A stretch of DNA of 64,000 nt from Pseudomonadota bacterium (lineage in GTDB: Bacteria > Pseudomonadota > Alphaproteobacteria > Rhizobiales > Rhizobiaceae): positions 5,220 through 69,219 of the forward strand of contig JAEWLS010000032.1 of the NCBI GenBank assembly GCA_023457435.1, in the 5' to 3' direction. Positions 1 to 8,498 of this stretch are shown here, in pieces. Under the pieces are notes generated by a model. That model did no database searches, had not been told where the DNA came from, and saw only the letters and a program-made list of their open reading frames with translations. A program made the position numbers and the translations under genes. Positions within the stretch are counted from its first letter, which is position 1; every line of letters starts with the position of its first letter.

Positions 1-293
1 GTGACCGGCTTGCCGGCCTCGACGGTGTATGCGTCGCGCAGATAGCCCAGCGGAATCAGGCGACCCGGCAGCAGCGTCCGCTTCGTGACTTTTCCGGTGA
101 TCTCTTGAACGGAGAAGACGATGTCCGGCACGGATGCGCGGCTGCGGTTCAGCGCCACCACCGAGACCATCGCGTCGCTGACCAGCTCGCCCGGGTAGAT
201 CACCCGCTTCGGGACGACCACCGTACCTTCGGCAAAAGCCGAAGGTGTCGCGGCGAGCGCCAACAGCAGTGCGGCGGCAACGCGGCGGATCAT
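1..293 (-). CDS. flgA: FlgA, P-ring assembly chaperone (partial, C-terminus outside window)
   Basis: FlgA is the periplasmic chaperone that helps FlgI polymerise into the flagellar P ring. The reading frame opens with ATG at 293 and stays open to the window edge, so only about 97 residues are seen. It begins with a Sec signal peptide (MIRRVAAALLLALAA, then a cleavage region around PSAFA-EG), followed by a beta-rich SAF-like segment with VVVPKRVIYPGE and ITGKVTKRTLLPGRLIP. The start lies two bases after the flgG stop, so the two genes are translated as one operon. Position after flgG is that of rhizobial flgA. Function comes from family and context; the C-terminal half cannot be checked. Confidence 0.85.
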   Translation of the reverse strand, partial: MIRRVAAALLLALAATPSAFAEGTVVVPKRVIYPGELVSDAMVSVVALNRSRASVPDIVFSVQEITGKVTKRTLLPGRLIPLGYLRDAYTVEAGKPV

Positions 294-295
294 GA

Positions 296-1084
296 TCAGC
301 GCATGCCCTGCGACACGGTCGCGGACATCTCGTCGGCAGCCTTGATGACCTTGGAATTCATCTCATAGGCGCGCTGAGCCGAGATCAGCTCGGTGATTTC
401 CTTGACCGGATCGACATTCGAGGACTCGAGGTAGCCCTGCTCGATCGTGGCGAACCCCGGATCGCCGGGGACGCCGAGAATGGCGGGCCCGGAAGCGGTG
501 GTTTCGGCGAAGAGATTGTCGCCCAGGGGCTCGAGGCCGGCCTCGTTCGAGAAGTTCGCGATCGTCAGCTGGCCGAGTTCCTGCAGCTCGATCTGCCCTT
601 CCAGCCGGGCGAATACCTGGCCGCTTTTGTTGACGATGACCTCAGTGGTGTTCTCGGGAACGACGATCTCGGGCGTGACGTTGAAGCCGTCGACAGTGAC
701 CAGCTGCCCGGTAGCATTGGTGTTGAACGCGCCGGCGCGCGAGTAGAAGGTTTCGCCGTTGGCGCCCTCGATCTGGAACCACCCGTTCCCCGTCAACGCG
801 AGGTCGAACTTGTTTCCGGTCGAAAGCAGCGAGCCCTGTGTGTGCAGGTTTCGGACGGCCACCGTCTTGACGCCGAGGCCGACCATCGCGCCTTCAGGGA
901 CCACCGCCTGGTTTGCCCGGTTAGGCACGCCCTGAAGGCGCTCAGCCTGGTAGAGCAGATCCGAAAACTCGGCGCGGGCTCGCTTGAAGCCGGTCGTGTT
1001 GATGTTCGCGATGTTGTTGGCGATCACCTCGAGATTGAGCTGTTGGGCGTTCATGCCCGTCGCGGCTATGGCAAGCGCTCTCAT
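296..1084 (-). CDS. flgG: FlgG, flagellar distal rod protein
   Basis: FlgG forms the distal part of the flagellar rod, crossing the periplasm through the P and L rings. The 262-residue protein has the usual family length. The N-terminus MRALAIAATGMNAQQLNLEV and the ANNIANINTTGFKRARAEF segment are the rod/hook signature shared by FlgB, C, F, G and E. The C-terminus (EQGYLESSNVDPVKEITELI, then SAQRAYEMNSKVI) is the matching coiled-coil half. It lies 24 bases after fliE and just before flgA in the minus-strand rod operon. ATG at 1084 is the natural start. Confidence 0.97.
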   Translation of the reverse strand: MRALAIAATGMNAQQLNLEVIANNIANINTTGFKRARAEFSDLLYQAERLQGVPNRANQAVVPEGAMVGLGVKTVAVRNLHTQGSLLSTGNKFDLALTGNGWFQIEGANGETFYSRAGAFNTNATGQLVTVDGFNVTPEIVVPENTTEVIVNKSGQVFARLEGQIELQELGQLTIANFSNEAGLEPLGDNLFAETTASGPAILGVPGDPGFATIEQGYLESSNVDPVKEITELISAQRAYEMNSKVIKAADEMSATVSQGMR

Positions 1085-1108
1085 GGCGTTACTCCAGGTG
1101 GTGCACGG

Positions 1109-1432
1109 CTAGATCGCCATGCGGCTGACTTCGAGATAGGCCGTGACGATCTTGTCGCGGATGGCGATCGCCGCCTGAAGCGACTGCTCTGCCGACATCA
1201 CCGCATCGACCACGGCGCGCGTGTCGCCCTTTCCCTGGAGGGCATCGAACGACAACTTCTCCGCGCCGCGCAGGCCGTCGATCGCTTCCGACGCCGCGTT
1301 GCCCAGTGCGCTGGCGAACGAGGCGAGTGGCGCGGTGCCTTGAGCCGCAACGGCGGCACCGCCGATTTTCCCGCCGATTTCGGCGAGCGCCCCGAGGCCG
1401 TTGATCGCGGAAAGCGGATTGATGATCATCAT
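1109..1432 (-). CDS. fliE: FliE, MS ring-rod junction protein
   Basis: FliE joins the MS ring to the proximal rod and is exported early through the flagellar type III apparatus. The 107-residue protein is alpha-helical, with the C-terminal family pattern of a GKGDTRAVVDAVMSAEQSLQ segment followed by AIRDKIVTAYLEVSRMAI, which pairs with rod proteins. Its start overlaps the flgC stop by four bases (ATGA), so translation is coupled. Two consecutive ATG codons (1432 and 1429) could each serve as start. Position between flgC and flgG is that of rhizobial fliE. Confidence 0.93.
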   Translation of the reverse strand: MMIINPLSAINGLGALAEIGGKIGGAAVAAQGTAPLASFASALGNAASEAIDGLRGAEKLSFDALQGKGDTRAVVDAVMSAEQSLQAAIAIRDKIVTAYLEVSRMAI

Positions 1433-1842
1433 TGCCTCAGCAGGTCGATAGTCATGGTGATGAGCTCGCGGGCCTGCTTGATCGTCTGCAGGTTGGCCTC
1501 GTAGCCGCGGATCGACTCGCGCATGTCGGACATTTCGACAAGCACATTGACGTTCGGAATCTTCACGTAGCCGTTGGCGTCAGCCGCCTCGTGTCCAGGC
1601 TGGAATTCCATCGGAAACGCACTCTGGTCGCGGTTGATGGCAGCGATCTCGACGGTGTTCGCGCCGCTGGCCCGATCCAGTTCAGCAGCGAAGGTGATGG
1701 TCTTGCGGCGGTAAGGGTCGGCGCCGGGGGCGGAGCCCGTCGATTGCGCGTTGGCGAGGTTTTCCGAAACGATGCGCAGTCGCTCCGATTGCGCGGTCAG
1801 GCCGGTCGCCGCGACTTTGAGGGAGGCTGTCAGCGGATCCAT
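1429..1842 (-). CDS. flgC: FlgC, proximal rod protein
   Basis: FlgC is a proximal rod subunit of the flagellar basal body. The 137-residue protein has the N-terminal signature LKVAATGLTAQSERLRIVSE followed by NLANAQSTGSAPGADPYRRK, typical of FlgC. The C-terminal helix contains YEANLQTIKQARELITMTID, which matches the family. It starts five bases after the flgB stop and overlaps fliE, so flgB-flgC-fliE form a tightly coupled unit. Confidence 0.96.
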   Translation of the reverse strand: MDPLTASLKVAATGLTAQSERLRIVSENLANAQSTGSAPGADPYRRKTITFAAELDRASGANTVEIAAINRDQSAFPMEFQPGHEAADANGYVKIPNVNVLVEMSDMRESIRGYEANLQTIKQARELITMTIDLLRQ

Positions 1843-1846
1843 GAGT

Positions 1847-2227
1847 TTAGCTTCTCGACGTCATCATCAGCATGCGATGGAAGGACTTCACGATCGCCGT
1901 GTTCAGTTCGAAGCCGCGTCGAACCTCACCGGACTTCAGCATCTCGTCTTCCAGAGCGACGGTATTCTGTGACGGCATCATCGGGCCTTGAGGCTCGATC
2001 TCCCGGACACGAAACGACGCCTCGGTCGCGCCACCGGTCTGGTGGCCGGGCGCGGTGGCGACGAGCGCAACGCGCGTGTTGTTGAGCACGCCCTCGAACG
2101 GCTCGACCTCCACCGCGCGGAAGCCGGGCGTGTTCGCGTTCGCGATGTTTCCGGACACCGCCGACTGACGTACCGATAGCCAGCGCGCCTGCTGCGCGGC
2201 GAGGTCGAACAGGGTGACGGGTTGCAT
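1847..2227 (-). CDS. flgB: FlgB, proximal rod protein
   Basis: FlgB is the proximal rod protein of the flagellum. The 126-residue protein carries the rod signature VSGNIANANTPGFRAVEVEP near residues 24-43, and a C-terminal EVRRGFELNTAIVKSFHRML helix typical of the family. It opens the flgB-flgC-fliE-flgG-flgA run and lies 64 bases downstream of an unnamed flagellar-cluster gene (2292-2882). That short gap holds two copies of the palindrome CCTAGG but no clear promoter, so read-through from fliI is likely. Confidence 0.95.
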   Translation of the reverse strand: MQPVTLFDLAAQQARWLSVRQSAVSGNIANANTPGFRAVEVEPFEGVLNNTRVALVATAPGHQTGGATEASFRVREIEPQGPMMPSQNTVALEDEMLKSGEVRRGFELNTAIVKSFHRMLMMTSRS

Positions 2228-2291
2228 GATCCTGGCGCATCCTAGGACGAGTTCGCACGGAACCTAGGTCGCCAGCCTTGTGCGTGGCTTG

Positions 2292-2882
2292 TCAGCCGGA
2301 CGGCTTCAGGACCATCCTCTTGTCGGTGACGACGACCCAGGCGCCGTCGCGGCGCTCGATGGTCGCGACCCTGCTTCCGTCGGGAAGCTTGCCGCCGATC
2401 TGCACCAGCCACAGGCCGCTGTCGTCTTCCAGCATGGCGCGGCCGTTCTCGATGTGTACGATGCGGAAGCGCGGCGGCGCCTGCTCGCCCGGAAAGGGCT
2501 GTTGGGCTAGCGGTACCGTCCCGGTCGGCCTGTCATCGACGTTGCCTGTGGAGAACGCGTCGATCTCAAGCAGCGGGATCTCGCCGCGCTCTACGGGGCG
2601 GGAGACGTATTCTGTCGGGAAGGGCAGGTCTGCCGGCATCCGCGTCGGTACCTCGCGGCCCTCGAAGCGCATGGCGCGGACGCCGAACTGCTCCTGGTTG
2701 AAGAAGACATACCAGGGGAAGATCGCGGCAGTCAGGCCCAGGGTCAGTCCGAGCGCGGCGACCATGACGTCCCCACGTCTCTCGACGGAAGTGCCTTCAC
2801 CGCCTGTCCAGCGGGCGACGAAACGCGCCAGGCCGCGCTTCCCGGGTCCTGTTAGGCGGTCAGGCGGCAGGTCGTTCGGCAT
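2292..2882 (-). CDS. Flagellar-cluster membrane protein of unknown function (between fliI and flgB)
   Basis: I do not recognise an assigned function. The 196-residue protein has a charged cytoplasmic N-terminus and one membrane segment at about residues 40-60 (VMVAALGLTLGLTAAIFPWY). The long outer part ends in a compact beta-rich module (GRAMLEDDSGLWLVQIGGKL, then RDGAWVVVTDKRMVLKPSG). It overlaps the fliI end by 23 bases, so expression is coupled to the export ATPase. An uncharacterised gene lies at the same place in S. meliloti between fliI and flgB. Its topology would suit a basal-body or export accessory, but that is inference from position. Confidence 0.8.
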   Translation of the reverse strand: MPNDLPPDRLTGPGKRGLARFVARWTGGEGTSVERRGDVMVAALGLTLGLTAAIFPWYVFFNQEQFGVRAMRFEGREVPTRMPADLPFPTEYVSRPVERGEIPLLEIDAFSTGNVDDRPTGTVPLAQQPFPGEQAPPRFRIVHIENGRAMLEDDSGLWLVQIGGKLPDGSRVATIERRDGAWVVVTDKRMVLKPSG

Positions 2883-4239
2883 GGCGCTCCTTGCCTTTCA
2901 GGTAGCGGGCGAGGTCAGCGAACGGATCGGCGGACGGGCCGTCGCGCGGCGTCTGGGTAAGCGCCTCGTAGATGACCGGTACCTGCCTGACGGCCTGATC
3001 GAGATCCGGATCGGCGCCGGGCTGGTAGGCACCGAGCAGACGAATGTCGCGCGTGTCCTCGAAGCGCGCGATCATCGCCTTGAGACGGGTTGCGAGGGTG
3101 CGCTCGTCGTCGCGCCACGACTTGTTGGCCAGGCGCGAGATCGAGGCGAGCGGATTGACCGGCGGATACCTGCCTTGCTCGGCAATGGCGCGGTCGAGGA
3201 CGATGTGACCGTCGATGATGCCGCGGACCGCATCTGCCACCGGATCGTTATGGTCGTCGCCGTCGATCAGGACCGACAGGATTGCGGTGATGGAGCCGGC
3301 GTTTACTCCACCCGGTCCGGCGCGCTCGAGGAAGCGCGGAAGATCCGTGAAGACGGAGGCCGGGTAGCCGCGTGCCACGGGCGGTTCGCCGCTGCCAGTC
3401 GCAACCTCGCGAAGGGCGTGGGCGAGACGTGTGATGGAATCGACGATCAGGAGCACGCGGTGGCCCTGGTCGCGAAAGTGCTCGGCCACGCGCATCGCCG
3501 TATCCGGCGCCCGCCGCCGCATCATGGCGCTCTCGTCGCTGGTGGCAACCACGGCGACAACCTTCGCCATCGTCGCGCCGCCCAGCGTGTCTTCGAGGAA
3601 TTCGCGCACCTCACGGCCGCGCTCGCCGACGAGTGCTACGACCACTGTGTCGAAAGCGCTGGCCGCCGCGAGCATGGCCAGCAGGGTCGACTTTCCAACG
3701 CCGGAGCCGGCGAAAACCCCCATGCGCTGGCCGTAGCAGAGCGGCGTGAAGATATCGATGGCGCGCACGCCGGTCCGGAACGGCGTCTCGACCCGCTGCC
3801 GGGCGAGCGGCGAGGGCACGCCGGAGGCCGATCTGGCAGGCTGTCCCTGATGGACCGGGCCCTTGCCGTCGATCGGTCGCGCCATGGCGTCGATGACACG
3901 GCCGCGCCAGTCGTCCGCCGGCTCGATCACCAGCGGCCCGCGAATGAACACTTCCTGGTTCAGGAAGGCGTCCTCGCTGCGCTCGTAGGGCGACACGATG
4001 ATCTGGCCCGGTTCGATCCGCACGACTTCGCCGGTACGGTCGCCGGCGCGGGACCGCAACTCGACGATATCGCCAAGCCGTGCGCCGTCGGACAGGCCGC
4101 TAGCCGCGACATGGCCGGCCGCTATCGAGCTGACACGGCCGCCTCGCCGCACCAGGGCGCCGGGACGGTTGATCGCGACCCAGGCGCGTTCCAGCGCCAA
4201 GAGTGGATCGGGCTCCTGGAGTGTCTCGACACTGCCCAT
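2860..4239 (-). CDS. fliI: FliI, flagellar export ATPase
   Basis: FliI is the cytoplasmic ATPase that powers unfolding and delivery of substrates to the flagellar type III export gate. The 459-residue length is normal. The Walker A motif GSGVGKST is at about residues 178-185 within QRMGVFAGSGVGKSTLLAML. The F1-beta-like signature ALVGERGREVREFLE and Walker B region VLLIVDSITRLAHALRE follow, and PASVFTDLPRFLERAG is typical of FliI/YscN enzymes. The start ATG at 4239 lies eight bases after the flgF stop. Overlap with the next gene indicates one operon from flgF to flgA. Confidence 0.97.
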   Translation of the reverse strand: MGSVETLQEPDPLLALERAWVAINRPGALVRRGGRVSSIAAGHVAASGLSDGARLGDIVELRSRAGDRTGEVVRIEPGQIIVSPYERSEDAFLNQEVFIRGPLVIEPADDWRGRVIDAMARPIDGKGPVHQGQPARSASGVPSPLARQRVETPFRTGVRAIDIFTPLCYGQRMGVFAGSGVGKSTLLAMLAAASAFDTVVVALVGERGREVREFLEDTLGGATMAKVVAVVATSDESAMMRRRAPDTAMRVAEHFRDQGHRVLLIVDSITRLAHALREVATGSGEPPVARGYPASVFTDLPRFLERAGPGGVNAGSITAILSVLIDGDDHNDPVADAVRGIIDGHIVLDRAIAEQGRYPPVNPLASISRLANKSWRDDERTLATRLKAMIARFEDTRDIRLLGAYQPGADPDLDQAVRQVPVIYEALTQTPRDGPSADPFADLARYLKGKERHAERPAA

Positions 4240-4246
4240 TCAGATG

Positions 4247-4969
4247 CTAGCCCGAACCGAGGGTGCGGATCGACTCGTCGATCGCATTCTCGCCGTCGCG
4301 CATCAACGCGGAAATGTTGTCGAAGGCGCGCTGGACCTGAATCAGGCGCATCATCTCCTGCACCGCGTTCACATTCGAATCCTCGACGAAGCCCTGCGCT
4401 ACGCCGACGTTCTGCCGGTCGACGATCGGCTCGGGTCTTCCGACCGGGACGATGCCGGAATTTCCGTACCGGCGGAAATCGGTGCCGGGCTGGAACTCAT
4501 AGAGGCCGAGTGCACCGACGAGATTGCCTTGCTGGCGCAGAGACCCGTCGGCACCGGCTTCCGGCGGGCCGGCCTCTGGATCGAGCTGGATCGGTGCGCC
4601 GCCGGCATCGAGCACCGGATAGCCCTGCAGCGTCACCAGTTCGCCCGTATCGAGCATGGTGAAGCGCCCGTCGCGCGTCATGATGTTGCCGGCCGGCGTG
4701 TCTATGGCAAACCAAGCGTCGCCCTGGACGGCAAAGTCGAAAGGGTTGCCGGTTTCGCGCACCGGCCCCGTATCGGCCGGCAGGAATGTCGTGCCTGTCG
4801 AGACGAAGTCGACGGACTCCGGGGTCAGTCCCGTAAGCACGTCCTCGAACTTGACGCCTGTCCGGCGAAACCCGACCGTCGTCGCGTTCGCCATGTTGTC
4901 GGCGATCGTGGACAGGCGCTTTTCCAACGCGATCTGCGACGACAGCGCAACGTAGATCCCGTTTTCCAT
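4247..4969 (-). CDS. flgF: FlgF, proximal rod protein
   Basis: FlgF is the last proximal rod protein before FlgG. The 240-residue protein starts with MENGIYVALSSQIALEKRLS followed by TIADNMANATTVGFRRTGVK, the rod signature. The middle contains GNPFDFAVQGDAWFAIDTPA, the FlgE/F/G beta-domain motif, and the C-terminus has AQGFVEDSNVNAVQEMMRLI. It lies between the DUF1217 gene and fliI, the same order as in S. meliloti. Confidence 0.95.
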   Translation of the reverse strand: MENGIYVALSSQIALEKRLSTIADNMANATTVGFRRTGVKFEDVLTGLTPESVDFVSTGTTFLPADTGPVRETGNPFDFAVQGDAWFAIDTPAGNIMTRDGRFTMLDTGELVTLQGYPVLDAGGAPIQLDPEAGPPEAGADGSLRQQGNLVGALGLYEFQPGTDFRRYGNSGIVPVGRPEPIVDRQNVGVAQGFVEDSNVNAVQEMMRLIQVQRAFDNISALMRDGENAIDESIRTLGSG

Positions 4970-4973
4970 GCCG

Positions 4974-6092
4974 CTAGCCCCTCAGCTTCTGCAGGGTCAT
5001 CAGCAGGTCCGTGGAGAGGCCGAAGCGGGTGCTCGGCTGCAGGAGCAGCGCGACGTTCGGCGTCGACGGTGCACCGTTCTCCATCTCGTACATCGCGGTG
5101 AAGCGCGTCAGGAACTTCTCGAGTTTCGCCGGATCCTTGAAGTCGGCGAAATCGATCCGGTCCTTGATGAGCGCGGCTTGCCTGTCGATGTCGGCGGAAG
5201 CGATCGATGCTGGCAGTCCGAGCGCGGTGCGAACGACCTGGCTGAGAGCCGAGTCCGAAAGGATCTGAAACGGGGTGGTTATCTGGCCCGCCTTGCGCTG
5301 GAAGTAGAGTGCGAGGCGCACGCCCTCGTTCTGCTCGCCGGCATTTTCTTCCAGTGTCTGGCGCATGTAGTTGGCAACAGCGCCTTCGACCGCCGGCCGG
5401 AAGGTCGTGGCCTCCGCGCCGCGCTCGGCAAAGTTGAAGACCGATGCGAAGGCAGCGTACTTGGGGTCGCTCTGGCGGTTGGCCAGGCTGTCAGGGTCGG
5501 CGACGCCTTCCTCCAGCAACTTGGTCATGAACGCCGTGTCGCCCAGCCGGTCCGCGAGCCCATGCGCCTTCATGGCGATCGCAAAGAGGTCCGTGGAAGC
5601 GACGAACTGCTCGGCCGACCGAACCTTGCCGATATTGTCCTTGAAGTATTTTACCTGCGCCTGCAGCAGGGGATCGAGCGGATCGACGCCATTGTTATAG
5701 CCCTCGATCTGATATTTCGCGGCCGTCTCGTCGCGTGCCGGTGCGTAATTGACTGCCTCAGCGCCGCGCGCTGCGAAGTTGTAGGTCTTGACGAACTCGG
5801 CATAGCGCTTGTCGGTCAGCTTGTTGGCGAAAGCGTCGGGCTCGCTCACGCCCTCCTTGAGCGCCTTGACCATGAAGGCCTTCGCGTAGGCCATGTCGGA
5901 CAGGCCTGCCGCCTTCATGGCGTAGTTGAAGAGCCGCCTGTCGGCGACGAACTCGTCGACCGACGTCACCTTGCCGATGTTGGCTTGGAAGTACTCGGTC
6001 TCGCGCGCGATCATCGGCTGCCTGGCGACGCTGGCGAGCGAACGCTCGATGTCGCGCGTAACCAGTTGGTAACTCATATAGGTGCTGACCAC
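4974..6092 (-). CDS. DUF1217 flagellar-cluster protein
   Basis: This protein belongs to the DUF1217 family, found in flagellar clusters of Hyphomicrobiales and without a firm function. Internal repeats are obvious: a unit containing 'YF(Q/K)xNIGKVxSxxxFVAxxxLFxxAMKAxGL' and then 'AxAFMxKxLxEGVxxPDxxANxxxDxxYAxFxxxFNFAxRGAEA' occurs twice, around residues 20-105 and 140-225. I place the start at GTG 6092 (VVSTYMSYQ...), which has a purine-rich CGGGGGCG about eight bases upstream; ATG at 6077 is the alternative and 6167 is too far upstream. It is divergent from motA and precedes flgF. A soluble, helical, cytoplasmic protein is likely. Confidence 0.85.
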   Translation of the reverse strand: MVSTYMSYQLVTRDIERSLASVARQPMIARETEYFQANIGKVTSVDEFVADRRLFNYAMKAAGLSDMAYAKAFMVKALKEGVSEPDAFANKLTDKRYAEFVKTYNFAARGAEAVNYAPARDETAAKYQIEGYNNGVDPLDPLLQAQVKYFKDNIGKVRSAEQFVASTDLFAIAMKAHGLADRLGDTAFMTKLLEEGVADPDSLANRQSDPKYAAFASVFNFAERGAEATTFRPAVEGAVANYMRQTLEENAGEQNEGVRLALYFQRKAGQITTPFQILSDSALSQVVRTALGLPASIASADIDRQAALIKDRIDFADFKDPAKLEKFLTRFTAMYEMENGAPSTPNVALLLQPSTRFGLSTDLLMTLQKLRG

Positions 6093-6227
6093 GAAACGCG
6101 CCCCCGGCAGCATGTCTGACAGGATATGCATAGGCCGCAATGCTTGCGCGAGGCTGGCCGATTTCAAGCCCCACGCAAGGCACGGCCGTTAGCGGTTGGT
6201 CAGGGCGATTCCGAGAAGGGGCGACTT
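6093..6227 (+). promoter_or_regulatory. Divergent control region between the flgF-flgA operon and the motA-flhB operon
   Basis: This 135-base gap separates two divergent flagellar operons and must hold both promoters. I see no clear sigma-70 hexamers or sigma-54 GG/GC element. In S. meliloti the class II flagellar genes depend on the VisNR-Rem cascade, so a Rem-type activator site is expected, but I cannot define one from sequence alone. A GAGAAGGGG ribosome-binding site lies just upstream of the motA GTG. Confidence 0.45.
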
Positions 6228-7100
6228 GTGGGCATTATCATCGGACTTGTGGTCACGCTCGGCTGCGTGCTGGGCGGCTTCATGGCGATGGGCGGCCACC
6301 TCGAAGTGCTATGGCAGCCCTGGGAGGTCGTGATCATCTGCGGCGCCGCGCTCGGCACGTTCTTCGTCGCGAACTCGATGTCCGTCGTGAAAGACGCCGG
6401 CAAGGCGACGATGGAGGCCTTCAAGCAGGCGGTGCCGAAGGAACAGGACTATCTCGAGGTGCTGGGCCTGCTGCACAGCCTCATGCGCGAACTTCGCACC
6501 AAGCCGCGCAACGAGGTCGAGGCGCACATCGACAACCCTGAGGAATCGGCGATCTTCCAGGCGTTTCCGAAGGTCCTCAAGGACCACGATCTCACGTCGT
6601 TCATCTGCGACTATTGCCGCATCATCATCATCGGCAACGCGCGCCCGTTCGAGATCGAGGCGCTGATGGACGAGGAAATCCATACGATCAAGCACGACAA
6701 GCTGAAGTCGATGCATGCGCTGCAGCAGATGAGCGACGGTTTCCCAGCTATCGGGATCTGCGCGGCCGTGCTTGGCGTCGTCAAGGCGATGGGCGCGCTG
6801 GACCAGTCGCCGGAGATTCTCGGCGGCCTGATCGGCGCGGCGCTTGTCGGTACCTTCCTCGGCATCTTCATGTCGTACTGCGTGGTGGGTCCGCTCGCCG
6901 CCAAGATCAAGGTCGTCCGCGACAAGAAGAGCCGCATCTACGTCATCGTGAAGCAGACGCTGCTCGCCTACATGAACGGGTCGCTGCCGCAGGTGGCGCT
7001 CGAGTTCGGCCGCAAGACGATCTCCGCCAAGGACCGCCCATCCATCGATGCGGTCGAGCAGGCGACGATGAATGCCGGTGGCGAGAAGAAGGCGGCGTGA
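6228..7100 (+). CDS. motA: MotA, flagellar stator proton-channel subunit
   Basis: MotA forms the proton-conducting stator with MotB and pushes on FliG. From the GTG at 6228 (GAGAAGGGG upstream) the protein has 290 residues and begins with the membrane helix GIIIGLVVTLGCVLGGFMAM; a start at 6126 would add an unlikely leader. Further helices are WEVVIICGAALGTFFVANSM and a C-proximal pair (GICAAVLGVVKAMGALDQSP and LIGAALVGTFLGIFMSYCVV). The charged cytoplasmic loop between them contacts FliG. It leads the plus-strand motA-fliM-fliN-fliG-flhB operon. motB is not in the window. Confidence 0.96.
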   Translation: MGIIIGLVVTLGCVLGGFMAMGGHLEVLWQPWEVVIICGAALGTFFVANSMSVVKDAGKATMEAFKQAVPKEQDYLEVLGLLHSLMRELRTKPRNEVEAHIDNPEESAIFQAFPKVLKDHDLTSFICDYCRIIIIGNARPFEIEALMDEEIHTIKHDKLKSMHALQQMSDGFPAIGICAAVLGVVKAMGALDQSPEILGGLIGAALVGTFLGIFMSYCVVGPLAAKIKVVRDKKSRIYVIVKQTLLAYMNGSLPQVALEFGRKTISAKDRPSIDAVEQATMNAGGEKKAA

Positions 7101-7131
7101 CGTGAACGACGTCGTCCGGTCCACCTGAGCC

Positions 7132-8061
7132 ATGAGCAGCGCCGCGTCCCCAGCAGAGATGCGCACGCTGATCGTCGAGCGCCTGACAGGCGCCACCGGC
7201 GATCCGAAGCGTGTGACCGATGCAGCACGCGCGCTGGCTGAACGCTGCCTGGCCGGTGTCGGCGCGGCATTCGCGGCGGACTTTCCTACGCCGCTGGCAT
7301 TCGAATGCACCACGGTGGAGCTCGTCCGCATCGTCGAATCCCGCCCGCCGGAGGGTGCCTTCTGGGCAATGACGATCGCGGCCGCCGAGAGTTCGCCCGA
7401 CGCGCTGCTGATGACGGTGGAGCCAGACGCCGTGTCTCTGGCGCTGAGCGCGATGCTTGGCGCCGACGATAGCTTCCCGCTGGTTCCCATTACCCGCGAT
7501 CTGTCGCCGATCGAACTCGACATCGCCAAACGGCTATTCGACATCTTCGCGACGGCATTCAACGGGTCGGGCGAGCGCTCGCTGGCCATCCGCTTCCCGC
7601 TGCCCAAGCCGATCGTCGGCGTCGAGCTTGCCAAGCAGGTCATCCGCGATGGCCCGGGCGTGCGCATCAGCTTCGAGCTGAGGATGGGCGCCAACACCGG
7701 GCGGCTTCACGTGACCATCCCGCAACGCGTGCTCGCGGAGCATCGAGGCGAGGCCACCGCCGCCGCGAAGAACGGAGCCGCCGCCTGGCGCGAGCGCTTC
7801 AACGAGGAAGTCATGCGCTCCTCGGTGCAGCTCGACGCGACGATGCCGCTCGGCACGCTGACGCTTGGCGAGCTCTCCGCGCTGCAGGTCGGGCAGGTCA
7901 TCGAACTGCCGGAAAATGTGCAGGCGCAGGCGCGGCTGCACGCCAAGGACCGCACACTTTACGTCTGCGAGTTCGGCAAGCTCGGACAGAACTACACCGT
8001 ACGCATCGCTCATCCCTTCGATGAGCAGCAGGAATTCGTCGACGGGCTTCTCGGTCGGTAG
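7132..8061 (+). CDS. fliM: FliM, flagellar switch C-ring protein
   Basis: FliM is the middle C-ring component that receives phospho-CheY and sets rotation. The 309-residue protein has a middle domain and a C-terminal SpoA domain (VQLDATMPLGTLTLGELSAL, then LQVGQVIELPENVQAQARLH). The classical N-terminal CheY-binding helix (LSQxEIDxLL) is not visible; the protein starts MSSAASPAEMRTLIVERLTG instead. A divergent N-terminus would fit rhizobial motors, which vary speed in one rotation direction. It lies 31 bases after motA and 25 before fliN. Confidence 0.9.
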   Translation: MSSAASPAEMRTLIVERLTGATGDPKRVTDAARALAERCLAGVGAAFAADFPTPLAFECTTVELVRIVESRPPEGAFWAMTIAAAESSPDALLMTVEPDAVSLALSAMLGADDSFPLVPITRDLSPIELDIAKRLFDIFATAFNGSGERSLAIRFPLPKPIVGVELAKQVIRDGPGVRISFELRMGANTGRLHVTIPQRVLAEHRGEATAAAKNGAAAWRERFNEEVMRSSVQLDATMPLGTLTLGELSALQVGQVIELPENVQAQARLHAKDRTLYVCEFGKLGQNYTVRIAHPFDEQQEFVDGLLGR

Positions 8062-8086
8062 CGTCGGCGCAACAGGGGGACTGGAA

Positions 8087-8470
8087 ATGAGCAACGCAGC
8101 TGCCGCGATGACCGCGGAACCGGGCGAGGACCAGCTCAACAAGGCAATCGACGAGTTGCGCGGCGTGCTCAACGAGGACGCCAACGACGCGGGGTCCGCG
8201 CCGTCGACGCCGGCAGGCGGCAACAACGTCGTGATGTCCATCCCGGTCGAGGTGCAGATCGTGCTCGGCAGCGCGGAGATGGCTGTCTCCGACCTCATGG
8301 GGCTGCAGAAGGGATCGACGGTTTCGCTGAACCGGCGTGTCGGCGAGCCGGTCGACATCGTCGTCAACGGACGCAGGATCGCGAAGGGCGAGATCACCGT
8401 GCTGGAGCACGATCCCTCGCGGTTCGGTGTGAAGCTGACAGAAATCGTCGCCGGCAAGTCTTCGAAGTGA
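8087..8470 (+). CDS. fliN: FliN, flagellar switch protein
   Basis: FliN forms the base of the C ring and docks the export apparatus. I start it at ATG 8087 (GGGGGACTGGAA upstream), giving 127 residues; the frame is open further upstream inside fliM, but that part has shadow composition. The C-terminal SpoA domain is clear: MSIPVEVQIVLGSAEMAVSD, LMGLQKGSTVSLNRRVGEPV, DIVVNGRRIAKGEITVLEHD. The acidic N-terminus is variable, as is usual. It sits between fliM and fliG. Confidence 0.94.
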   Translation: MSNAAAAMTAEPGEDQLNKAIDELRGVLNEDANDAGSAPSTPAGGNNVVMSIPVEVQIVLGSAEMAVSDLMGLQKGSTVSLNRRVGEPVDIVVNGRRIAKGEITVLEHDPSRFGVKLTEIVAGKSSK

Positions 8471-8498
8471 TCGCCAACAAACGGAGCGGGCGAAGCTC

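Noticed and set aside
2228..2291. Two CCTAGG palindromes before flgB as an operator
   Set aside because: They are only six bases each, 16 bases apart, and could be chance; no promoter elements beside them.
2278..4662. A 794-codon plus-strand frame opposite fliI and its neighbour
   Set aside because: It is antisense to well-conserved flagellar genes and has the arginine-rich composition of a GC shadow; no domain is visible.
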